Assembly: GCA_041392855.1 (NCBI GenBank)
Contig: JAWKLD010000001.1
Location: 1,598,001 to 1,662,000, forward strand
DNA length: 64,000 nt
Origin: Flavipsychrobacter sp.
GTDB lineage: Bacteria > Bacteroidota > Bacteroidia > Chitinophagales > Chitinophagaceae
Reading direction: 5' to 3'
The notes under the pieces are model-generated. The model saw nothing but the letters and a program-made list of their open reading frames with translations. It ran no database searches and was not told the DNA's origin. The translations under genes and the position numbers were made by a program. Positions 53,192 through 60,827 of the stretch are shown piece after piece (position 1 is the first letter of the stretch; each line of letters opens with the position of its first letter).

Positions 53192-53572
53192 CTACTCCAC
53201 AATATTAAAATGTGGGTTATCAATAATACCCAAAGCATTACCCCAAGGGTCTTTTACAGCAGCTAAGATAATACCCTCACCTACATCGGTTGGTTTTTCC
53301 AGTTCGGTAGCGCCATTGTTCAGCAAGTAAGCATACATCTCTTCCACATTATCTACAGCCCAATAGGTATATACATTAGCTGTACGCTCACCCATAGACT
53401 CTTCCCCTTCTGGATGTAAGCCCAGCTCGTATCCCCCGACATTGAAACCTACATAAAATGGTTCATCAAAATAAGGGGTGATACCAAAGGTTTCTGAGTA
53501 CCATTTTTTAGCAGCATCCATATCTGGCACTTTATATACTGTAGTTCTTAAACCTCCGATTTTTGAAGACAT
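53192..53572 (-). CDS. VOC (glyoxalase/bleomycin-resistance) superfamily protein
   Basis: A 126-residue single-domain protein with the VOC fold. GLRTTVYKVPDMDAAKKWYSETFG is the standard first half-module and EEMYAYLLNNGATELEKPTDVGEGIILAAVKDPWGNALGII the second. DPWGN is the typical family ending. Metal ligands cannot be fixed by inspection. VOC proteins include lyases, dioxygenases and antibiotic-binding proteins, so the reaction is open. It precedes a small lipoprotein gene in the same orientation but probably belongs to its own unit. Confidence 0.85.
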   Translation of the reverse strand: MSSKIGGLRTTVYKVPDMDAAKKWYSETFGITPYFDEPFYVGFNVGGYELGLHPEGEESMGERTANVYTYWAVDNVEEMYAYLLNNGATELEKPTDVGEGIILAAVKDPWGNALGIIDNPHFNIVE

Positions 53573-53599
53573 GATTTGATATTTTCAAGTAGTTATTTA

Positions 53600-53818
53600 T
53601 TAATCTAAAGTGCAAGAAGTCCAGTAACGATAGTATTCCCGTAGGCCATCACACTTATCTCTTGCGTCCTTCTTAGTCTTAGCATTAACCATGTAGCTTT
53701 TGCTTGGCGTTATTGGAGCCATACTGAATTCATTTACACAATAACAACTATAGTTTTTTGTACAAGAAGAAAATAGGACAACAGGAATCATAAACAGCAA
53801 TATAGATAGATATTTCAT
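53600..53818 (-). CDS. Small lipoprotein of unknown function
   Basis: The start is set at ATG 53818 so that the protein is 72 residues with a lipoprotein signal MKYLSILLFMIPVVLFSSC; the lipidated cysteine is residue 19. The 54-residue mature part contains four further cysteines (YSCYC, DKCDG, SCTLD), so two disulphides are possible, and a KTKKDARDKC helix. No family is recognised. Small Cys-rich lipoproteins of this layout are common in Bacteroidota. It lies 28 bp upstream of the VOC gene on the same strand. Confidence 0.7.
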   Translation of the reverse strand: MKYLSILLFMIPVVLFSSCTKNYSCYCVNEFSMAPITPSKSYMVNAKTKKDARDKCDGLREYYRYWTSCTLD

Positions 53819-53958
53819 AGCAGTAGTATTTCTATTAAAAATACTGATTTTATAATAGCACATCAATGTAGACTTTACAGCCTACTTCTACGCTTGGGAA
53901 TACAACGTTCACTTTGCCATATCCAACATAACGATAGTAACTATTGGTTCTAATAAAA

Positions 53959-53988
53959 ATATGCCTTCTGAAATTTCAGAAGGCATAT
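53959..53988 (-). terminator. Rho-independent terminator after the 516-residue protein
   Basis: A nearly perfect palindrome centred on TTTCAGAAGGCATAT, stem of about 13 bp, followed by TTTTT on the minus strand, 20 bp beyond the stop at 54008. Confidence 0.9.
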
Positions 53989-54007
53989 TCAACTATTAAT
54001 TAAATAA

Positions 54008-55558
54008 TTATTCAGTTTCTATAAAATCTTCATGTACAACACCATCATCTGGACCATCTCCACCTGTTCCGCCACCAGTGCAGTCGCCTTCATTAACTAT
54101 ATAACATACTTGAAGATCTAGCAATGGATTCATTTCAAACGTCTCTAAACTACTCTGTACATAATTATATACAACTCTATTAGCAGGCACATTTTTATAA
54201 GCATATGCTTTATCCTCATCACAAAGGCCATAACCAAACTGATGAACTCTTATAAGGTCAAGCTTCCCCGGAGTTTCACCACGCCCCTCAGAACCTATGT
54301 ATTGAAACCTGTTGGTTGCACTATTGTCGTTCATCGCAAAAGGACTAAATATATCCCTATCCAACCAGTACCTTGTCAGATAACGCGCCAACCGACCATC
54401 ATCGGCATCTATAGCTGCAAATATTGGTGTATACATACCATTATCCCTAAGCATATAACCTAAAACATTGCTCTTGTTATAATTAGCATTTGGGTTGTGA
54501 TATATTGAATGGAAACCCATCTCTATGCCTTCGTTTGGTAACCAGTATACATATCCCCACAAAGTATTAAAGCTTGAATTTAGCCCTATAGATGCCGCTA
54601 TTGATGTTGCAGAGGCACTAGGAGGCACTGTAGTCTGCGGGAACGGGTTAGGCAGTGAAGTTCCAAATACTAAAACATTATTACCAGTTGCAGGAAGGTG
54701 TTGTATACCTGGCTTAAAGGCATTTTCATCAGCATATTCTGTGTTGATGTGGTAGGTATTAAAGTTGCCTTGCAATAAACCAATTTCGTTGATCTTAATA
54801 GCAAAGACACTATAATGGTCGCCAGAACCAGGAAACTCTATCTCATCATGTAATATATGTCTCCCCACTATTACATAGCCGCCTTCTACAGCTACTATGC
54901 TAGTAGGCAATACATCACTTGAAGTTTCACCGGGATTAGGAGGCGCATAAGAGAACAACACGTTCCACAAAGCATAAGAGCCGGGGTCACTTGAATGAAA
55001 CCTAACGACCATGAGCTTATCGTGGCCATCGTCTTTCACTCTAGCGGTAACTATATATTCGTCAAAACTACCATTAGCTTTTATAACATTGATACCTTCT
55101 ATATCAGTAAAGTTGGAACTACTAGGAAGAAAAAGTACCTCAGAAGATATTATAGCACCAGTACTATTCACACGAACAATGAAAAGACCAAAATTAGTAG
55201 CAGTACCCCACCTACCTACTATAACAAATCTATCATGACCAGCATCAGTAATAGAGTTTGCAAAAACATCTATGCCATTCTGAAATTGACTAATGGGAGA
55301 CGTACAGATATGTGTACCATTAGGGTCTACTTCAGTAATGTAAATTGCCTTACCATTTGCATCAATAGTATTATAGATAGCTAAGCTGTTACCATTACCA
55401 GCATCAATGATACTTTGTGCGGCAAGCCTTCCTGTGCTAATAGGTTTGGGCTGTGGGAGAACGTAGTCCTTCGTGTACTGAACTTGTGCGTTTGCGCTAA
55501 AGGACAAGAGGATACATAGGCCCAATAGTTTTACTTGGTTTCGGATTTTAAATAACAT
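54008..55558 (-). CDS. Secreted protein without T9SS sorting domain
   Basis: A 516-residue protein with a signal peptide (LLGLCILLSFSANAQ, cleaved after NAQ). The mature region contains repeated beta-rich segments such as GNGNSLAIYN, GHDRFVIVGRWG, EGGYVIVGRH and TGNNVLVFGTS, spaced like a beta-propeller or SBBP-like repeat. Similar segments occur in the T9SS protein at 19566-21821. The C-terminus is a glycine-rich, acidic tail (GGGTGGDGPDDGVVHEDF) with one Cys, instead of a sorting domain. It therefore may stay periplasmic or use another anchor. Function unknown; it is not an obvious truncation, because stop and terminator are in their normal places. Confidence 0.75.
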   Translation of the reverse strand: MLFKIRNQVKLLGLCILLSFSANAQVQYTKDYVLPQPKPISTGRLAAQSIIDAGNGNSLAIYNTIDANGKAIYITEVDPNGTHICTSPISQFQNGIDVFANSITDAGHDRFVIVGRWGTATNFGLFIVRVNSTGAIISSEVLFLPSSSNFTDIEGINVIKANGSFDEYIVTARVKDDGHDKLMVVRFHSSDPGSYALWNVLFSYAPPNPGETSSDVLPTSIVAVEGGYVIVGRHILHDEIEFPGSGDHYSVFAIKINEIGLLQGNFNTYHINTEYADENAFKPGIQHLPATGNNVLVFGTSLPNPFPQTTVPPSASATSIAASIGLNSSFNTLWGYVYWLPNEGIEMGFHSIYHNPNANYNKSNVLGYMLRDNGMYTPIFAAIDADDGRLARYLTRYWLDRDIFSPFAMNDNSATNRFQYIGSEGRGETPGKLDLIRVHQFGYGLCDEDKAYAYKNVPANRVVYNYVQSSLETFEMNPLLDLQVCYIVNEGDCTGGGTGGDGPDDGVVHEDFIETE

Positions 55559-55775
55559 GAGTTATCACATTTATGGTTAACAAATAAATCACAACGTAAG
55601 TTGGTATTAACCATACTCATCTTGATAACAAGTTGTTTTCATGGCATGGCTCTTCCCAAAAGACAGGGTAAATAAAGGGTGATACCCTCAAGTTAAATAA
55701 TATATCTAAAAAACAATAATAAACATATCACTTAAACCAATTAAGAAAAGAAATGAACGAAAGAAGGAGTAAATA

Positions 55776-56555
55776 CTAATTCAGTAAGTGTTGAAAATAT
55801 GCTGTAGCTTTTTGTAATCTACTACCATACCAGCTAAACATCTCTCCATCTACCAAGAGCACTTCTGCATTGGGCAGCACGGCTTTTATTTCTGCTATAT
55901 GCTCTTCTTTGAACGGAAAAGGCTCTGATGACAACAGTATCGTATCAGGGTTGTAAGCTTTCAATTCCTCCAAAGTCACTTCGGGATAGCGGTCTTTATC
56001 TGCCAATACGTTCTGCCAGCCTATAGTAGTTATCATATTGCTGATGAAGGTATCCTTGCCCACACTCATCCACGGGTTGCGCCAAATAAAGTAGGCTACT
56101 CGCTTAGGAGTTGTAGCCGCTTGCAATTGGGTGAAGTTATTAACGATATGGTCTACCAAATTATTGGCTATTTGCTGCCTATCTGTTATCTGCCCTACGG
56201 CTTGTATCATCTGCATAGCATGAGGTAGCGTGTTGATGTCACTGATCCATACAGGGAACTCTTTAGCCAGCTCCTCTATCTGCTCTTGTTCGTTCTCTTC
56301 CTTATTGGCAATGATAAGGTCGGGCTTTAAAGCTCTTATCTTATCAAGATGTAGTTTTTTAGTTCCTCCCACCCGCTCTTTATTTCTAAACCAGCTTTCA
56401 GGATGCACACAAAACTTGGTGATACCCACTACCTCTTCATCCAAGTTCAGGTCAAAAAGCAGTTCTGTTTGCGAAGGCACAACGCTTATTATTCTTTTGG
56501 GCGGAAAAGGGATATGCACTTCCCTACCCATCATATCTATAAACAGCCTTTCCAT
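55776..56555 (-). CDS. BtuF/FepB-like helical-backbone metal-receptor protein, no signal peptide
   Basis: A 259-residue protein of the ABC-type cobalamin/siderophore-binding family. KRIISVVPSQTELLFDLNL is the conserved start of the first lobe, GGTKKLHLDKIRALKPDLIIANKEEN follows, and the central helix leads into a second lobe (YFIWRNPWMSVGKDTFISNM; PDTILLSSEPFPF). Unlike most family members it has no signal peptide or lipobox, so it is predicted to be cytoplasmic. Its ATG overlaps the stop codon of the upstream small membrane protein (TAATG arrangement), which suggests translational coupling. Ligand unknown; no transporter genes are nearby. Confidence 0.82.
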   Translation of the reverse strand: MERLFIDMMGREVHIPFPPKRIISVVPSQTELLFDLNLDEEVVGITKFCVHPESWFRNKERVGGTKKLHLDKIRALKPDLIIANKEENEQEQIEELAKEFPVWISDINTLPHAMQMIQAVGQITDRQQIANNLVDHIVNNFTQLQAATTPKRVAYFIWRNPWMSVGKDTFISNMITTIGWQNVLADKDRYPEVTLEELKAYNPDTILLSSEPFPFKEEHIAEIKAVLPNAEVLLVDGEMFSWYGSRLQKATAYFQHLLN

Positions 56556-56911
56556 TAAGCGAACTTTTTGTAGTAGAACATTACAAAGAAAGTAAACAAC
56601 ACATCTATAGGGAAGAGTGTATCTATGTATAGTGCCAACGAATTATCATCTGCCCATACAAATCGCAACATCAGGTTTAAGGTAGTTAACCCCAAGTAGA
56701 CAAATGCCGCCCAACGTTTAAGGTCGCAAACAAAAAGCCAGCTTATAGTATATAACAACATCCACAATGGTTGTATCCAACCCGCACTAGGAAAAGGCTC
56801 AGAACTAAAGGTATAGGTACTGAATGCCAACATAAGCACATGGAACACTAATACAAATGGGAATAGAACAGGCGGCTTCTGCCAAACTCTTTTGATAAAC
56901 GACTGATTCAT
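56555..56911 (-). CDS. Small four-helix membrane protein of unknown function
   Basis: A 118-residue protein with four predicted transmembrane helices (residues about 13-33, 45-65, 70-88, 95-115), and basic N-terminal residues (FIKRVWQKPP). The family is not recognised. Its stop codon overlaps the ATG of the BtuF-like gene by one base, so the two are co-translated. A perfect -7 element ends 8 bp before its ATG. A function with the substrate-binding-like protein is possible but unproven. Confidence 0.7.
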   Translation of the reverse strand: MNQSFIKRVWQKPPVLFPFVLVFHVLMLAFSTYTFSSEPFPSAGWIQPLWMLLYTISWLFVCDLKRWAAFVYLGLTTLNLMLRFVWADDNSLALYIDTLFPIDVLFTFFVMFYYKKFA

Positions 56912-56918
56912 GAGTAGG

Positions 56919-56926
56919 CAAAGGTA
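56919..56926 (-). promoter_or_regulatory. Candidate -7 element (TACCTTTG on the minus strand)
   Basis: A perfect TAnnTTTG ending 8 bp before the ATG at 56911. No -33 TTG at 19 bp. If used, the transcript would be nearly leaderless; chance occurrence is quite possible. Confidence 0.35.
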
Positions 56927-57000
56927 GTATATAATGTAGAGGGTTTAATGATTTGCTTTTACACCTCTTTCATTAACCATAAATTAAAATAGAACCTACC

Positions 57001-57082
57001 TCCTAACCTTTTTTACTTAAAGCTCGTCTGTAACATTACAAAAACAGCTATATTTATACTAAACCTATATAAACCGAATATT
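57001..57082 (+). repeat. Leader region of ELWxxDGT gene 1, repeated before gene 2
   Basis: The roughly 80 bp before the ATG are repeated with few differences at 58881-58962. Both contain CTGTAA-ATTACAAA-like sequence, then TATATTTA (57049-57056, one base off the -7 consensus) and the same spacing to ATG. This is probably the promoter and leader, duplicated with the gene. Confidence 0.75.
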
Positions 57083-58759
57083 ATGTACAAAAAATTACGC
57101 TCTATTGGCCTACTCATAGGGTTATTAGCATTTAGCAATTTTTCCGAGGCTCAATATGCTTTCGATCAGTTGCCATTCCATTCTGGGAATGGATACCCTA
57201 GGGCTCAATCAATGGTAGTCATTGACACCTTCTTATACTTTACTGCGGCAGACGATACGCACGGTAGAGAACTATGGATAAGTGACGGCACCATGAGCGG
57301 CTCAAGGATGGTAAAGGATATATTTCCAGGTAAGGACTACTCTATGACGGGCAATGGCTCGCACTTCATTACAGCATATAACAACAAAGTATACTTTACT
57401 GCTAACGACGGAACAAGTGGTTTAGAGTTATGGGTAACAGATGGTACTACTAACGGCACACAATTATTGAAAGACATCTACCCGGGCGCTCTGTTTTCCA
57501 ACCCGCAACACCTTACAGTATATAACGGCAAGCTATATTTCTCTGCCAATGATGGCACCAACGGCACGGAGCTATGGGTAACAGATGGCACTACTAACGG
57601 CACACAAATGCTAAAAGACTTGGAACCAGGCAGCAACGGCTCAGCCCCTTCACAATTCACAGTGTATAATGGTAAAATGTATTTCAGTGCTAAAGGTGGC
57701 ATTTGGGAAACAGATGGTACGGTTAACGGAACACAACTAGCTACCATAACTACTACGGGTAGTATTTTTAGCGGCATCAATATAGTCGGGGTATTCAACA
57801 ACAAGCTATACTTCGCTGCCAACCACAACCCTGTAGTACCCCCTAACGGCATGCACGGCTTGTGGGAAACAGACGGCACAGTTAATGGCACTAAGTACAT
57901 AAAGGATATCAGCATCTATAATTTGCAGAAGGCTACCATATTCAACAACAAAATGTACTTCGCTGCAAGAGAAAATACTAACATACCAATAGGCTATGAG
58001 CTATTTGCTTCTGACGGAACTACTGCCGGTACGCAAATGGTCAAGGATATTAATACAGCTGGAGCTTCTCCCTCATCCTACCCTGACCAATTTACTGTAG
58101 TCGGCAATCAACTATACTTTGAGGCTAATGATGGGGTACATGGTGATGAGATATGGATGACGGATGGAACAACCAATGGCACTAAATTGGTAGCAGATAT
58201 TATGTTTGACCCGCACAACCCTACCCGTGGCTCAAGACCTAAAAATCTTACCTCTTTCGACAATAAACTATTCTTCTCCGCACAAGACACTACTTTTAAA
58301 AATGACTTTTGGATATCAGACGGTACGGTTGCCGGCACTAAAAAACTAATAGCTTACGACCGTACTCTATTCTTCAGAGTAGACCACGATGATGTTCCGT
58401 TTTTCATCTGCAATAATAACTTATACTTTATAGGCTACCATAGCCCTAAAGGAGGAGACATGCTTTGGAAAATGACAGACACCAGCACCACTACAAATAT
58501 TTCTACTACTAAGAAGGAATACCAAATAACCATAGCACCCAACCCTGCACACGATAAGGTATTGCTAACATTTGGCGAAAGCTACGAGCAAGCACAGGTA
58601 TCTATAACCGACCTTACAGGCAAGGTGCTTTTAACCCAACAAATAGACGCAACAAAGAAACAAGTAGAACTAACACTACCTAGTGTATCTACAGGCATCT
58701 ACCTGCTGAACCTACAGCATAAGAAAGGAGTGATAACACAACGACTACTGATAGAATAA
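57083..58759 (+). CDS. ELWxxDGT-repeat surface protein 1 with T9SS domain
   Basis: A 558-residue secreted protein. The signal peptide ends SEAQ near residue 24. Eight copies of the ELWxxDGTxxGTxxxKDI motif follow at intervals of roughly 45-60 residues (ELWISDGTMSGSRM, ELWVTDGTTNGTQL, IWETDGTVNGTQLA, EIWMTDGTTNGTKL, DFWISDGTVAGTKK among them), each with a LYFxANDGxxG strand before it. Such repeats form beta-propeller-like surface proteins (the ELWxxDGT repeat family). The T9SS domain (IAPNPAHDKVLLTFGE to ITQRLLIE) closes the protein. It is the first of three tandem paralogues and ends in its own strong terminator. Confidence 0.88.
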   Translation: MYKKLRSIGLLIGLLAFSNFSEAQYAFDQLPFHSGNGYPRAQSMVVIDTFLYFTAADDTHGRELWISDGTMSGSRMVKDIFPGKDYSMTGNGSHFITAYNNKVYFTANDGTSGLELWVTDGTTNGTQLLKDIYPGALFSNPQHLTVYNGKLYFSANDGTNGTELWVTDGTTNGTQMLKDLEPGSNGSAPSQFTVYNGKMYFSAKGGIWETDGTVNGTQLATITTTGSIFSGINIVGVFNNKLYFAANHNPVVPPNGMHGLWETDGTVNGTKYIKDISIYNLQKATIFNNKMYFAARENTNIPIGYELFASDGTTAGTQMVKDINTAGASPSSYPDQFTVVGNQLYFEANDGVHGDEIWMTDGTTNGTKLVADIMFDPHNPTRGSRPKNLTSFDNKLFFSAQDTTFKNDFWISDGTVAGTKKLIAYDRTLFFRVDHDDVPFFICNNNLYFIGYHSPKGGDMLWKMTDTSTTTNISTTKKEYQITIAPNPAHDKVLLTFGESYEQAQVSITDLTGKVLLTQQIDATKKQVELTLPSVSTGIYLLNLQHKKGVITQRLLIE

Positions 58760-58780
58760 GAACACTAATTACACAACAAT

Positions 58781-58816
58781 GAAAAAGCCACTACCTTGAT
58801 AAGTAGTGGCTTTTTC
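58781..58816 (+). terminator. Rho-independent terminator after ELWxxDGT gene 1
   Basis: A perfect 14-bp stem GAAAAAGCCACTAC/GTAGTGGCTTTTTC with an 8-base loop, 22 bp beyond the stop at 58759. Confidence 0.92.
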
Positions 58817-58880
58817 ATATCGCTTCTAGCAATTCCTCTTGCACCCAAATAGATTAATCAAAAATTAAAATATCACTTAC

Positions 58881-58962
58881 TCCCTAACTCTTTTTACTTA
58901 AAGCTAGTCTGTAATATTACAAAGCGGCTATATTTATACTAAACCTTTATAAACCGAGTATT
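58881..58962 (+). repeat. Leader region of ELWxxDGT gene 2 (copy of 57001-57082)
   Basis: Nearly the same leader as before gene 1, including TATATTTA at 58929-58936 with identical spacing to the ATG. The third gene (60828) does not carry this leader. Confidence 0.75.
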
Positions 58963-60639
58963 ATGTACAATAAACTACGATCTATTGGTCTACTTATAGG
59001 TCTCCTAACTATTAGTTGTGTATCTAGAGCACAATATGTGTTCGAAAAGTATGACCTTGAACCTAATAGATTTGAGCATTCTAATCCCGGTCTCCTTCTT
59101 CCAACAGATTCATTTCTTTACTTCCTTGCTGATGTTAACAATACAGGCTTTGAGCCTTGGAAAAGTGATGGCACTTATGCAGGAACAAAAATGATCACTG
59201 AAATCATTCCTGGCAAGACAAGCACTACAGGTACAAACCTTGGAACTATAAACGGGAAAGTCATCTTTATAGCCAACGATCTTACCCATGGTGCAGAACC
59301 ATGGATTACAGATGGTACTGCTAATGGCACATATATGCTAAAAGATGTCTTTACAGGACCACCGCCCTCTTTAAACACAAACAGACCTTCATCTGCCGCT
59401 ATAGGAGGGTTACTATACTTTACTCCTGACGACGGACCTCATGGACAGGAACTTTGGGTGACAGATGGTACTACTAACGGCACGAGAATGATCAAAGATA
59501 TTAGACCAGGCATTAAAAGCTCTCAGCCCTCACAATTCATCGAGTATAATAATAAAATTTACTTTACAGCTTTTGACGATACAAATGGTAGCGAACTATG
59601 GGTGACCGATGGTACTAGCAATGGTACAAAATTGGTAATTGATGGCAGCCAAGGAGGGTCAAGCAGTTACATCAACCACCTTACTGTTTATAACAACAAA
59701 CTATACTATACCGGATATCTTAATGCCGTTTTTGGCTTAATAGAATCTAATGGTACTGCTATCGGCACTAAATTAGTAGCGGAAGTAGGAGTAGGAGTAA
59801 CTCCATCAAAAGAAAGCAGCATTGTTTTGTTCAATGGTAAAATGTATTTCGGAGGTTCTGACACTACTAGCCCGACAAAAGGAATAGAACTTTGGGAGAC
59901 TGACGGTACTGCAAATGGCACCAGACTTGTTTTAGACATTAACCCATTTTTTGGGCAATCATCCTATCCTCGTTTATTCACTGTAGTTGGCAATCAACTG
60001 TTTTTTGTAGCTGATGACGCAGTTCACCAAGAAGAGTTATGGGTGACAGATGGCACTACCAATGGCACAAAAATGGTAAAAGACATCAGCAAACATCCTG
60101 TAACTGGGTCTCAACCGAGAGGTCTAATTGCCTACAAAAACAAATTAGTGTTTGTTGCAGCCGATACCACCGCTTCTGGGCGTGGTATCTGGATATCAGA
60201 TGGTACCGCAAATGGCACCATCAAAATTAAAGGGTATGATTATGTAACAAAGTTCAACCCCACATCAGCACTTACACTGTACAAAGGTTCTATATATTTT
60301 CCTGCACGAGACACCAGTTATCTAGAGCTATGGAAATTGACTGACACCACTACTAGCACTCCTCCCCCCAATGCTGTAGCAGCACTAAAAAACACACCAA
60401 GTAAAATAATCATAGCCCCCAACCCTGCACACGATAGAGTATACATTACGCTAGACAAAGCTTACTCTAATGCACAACTAACTATTACTGATATAACAGG
60501 ACGAAGCATACTAAAGCAATCAATAACTAACACACAAACACAAATAGAAGTAGCTCTACCTAACTTACCTACAGGCACTTACCTGCTTAACGTCCATCAC
60601 AAAGATGGTGTACTTAGCCAACGACTTTTAATAGAATAA
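58963..60639 (+). CDS. ELWxxDGT-repeat surface protein 2 with T9SS domain
   Basis: A 558-residue paralogue of proteins 1 and 3. The signal peptide ends SRAQ. Eight ELWxxDGT-type repeats are visible (EPWKSDGTYAGTKM, EPWITDGTANGTYM, ELWVTDGTTNGTRM, ELWVTDGTSNGTKL, LIESNGTAIGTKLV, ELWETDGTANGTRL, ELWVTDGTTNGTKM, GIWISDGTANGTIK). The C-terminal 90 residues (APNPAHDRVYITLDKA to QRLLIE) form a T9SS domain almost identical to that of protein 3, while the leader and the first residues match protein 1. This chimaeric relationship suggests recombination within the array. The surface role is inferred. Confidence 0.88.
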   Translation: MYNKLRSIGLLIGLLTISCVSRAQYVFEKYDLEPNRFEHSNPGLLLPTDSFLYFLADVNNTGFEPWKSDGTYAGTKMITEIIPGKTSTTGTNLGTINGKVIFIANDLTHGAEPWITDGTANGTYMLKDVFTGPPPSLNTNRPSSAAIGGLLYFTPDDGPHGQELWVTDGTTNGTRMIKDIRPGIKSSQPSQFIEYNNKIYFTAFDDTNGSELWVTDGTSNGTKLVIDGSQGGSSSYINHLTVYNNKLYYTGYLNAVFGLIESNGTAIGTKLVAEVGVGVTPSKESSIVLFNGKMYFGGSDTTSPTKGIELWETDGTANGTRLVLDINPFFGQSSYPRLFTVVGNQLFFVADDAVHQEELWVTDGTTNGTKMVKDISKHPVTGSQPRGLIAYKNKLVFVAADTTASGRGIWISDGTANGTIKIKGYDYVTKFNPTSALTLYKGSIYFPARDTSYLELWKLTDTTTSTPPPNAVAALKNTPSKIIIAPNPAHDRVYITLDKAYSNAQLTITDITGRSILKQSITNTQTQIEVALPNLPTGTYLLNVHHKDGVLSQRLLIE

Positions 60640-60692
60640 GAACTAAATACAGCACACTAAAAAGCCACTACCCATAATAAGTAGTGGCTTTT
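60361..60692 (+). repeat. 3' end of ELWxxDGT gene 2, near-identical to 62328-62658
   Basis: The last 279 coding bases differ from the 3' end of gene 3 by about eight substitutions (about 97% identical), and the match runs on through the 3' UTR into the terminator. The matching T9SS domain of gene 1 is clearly diverged. Confidence 0.9.
60660..60692 (+). terminator. Rho-independent terminator after ELWxxDGT gene 2
   Basis: A 12-bp stem AAAAGCCACTAC/GTAGTGGCTTTT with a 9-base loop, 20 bp beyond the stop at 60639. Confidence 0.9.
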
Positions 60693-60827
60693 CATATCCC
60701 CTTCTAACAGTTTCTTTTACGCACTATTGGATTAATCATGTATTAAAATAAAATTGGTTAACAAACCATCACTTCAAGAGTGATGTCATTAATAATATAT
60801 TTACTATTGACTTTAAACCTATAAACT

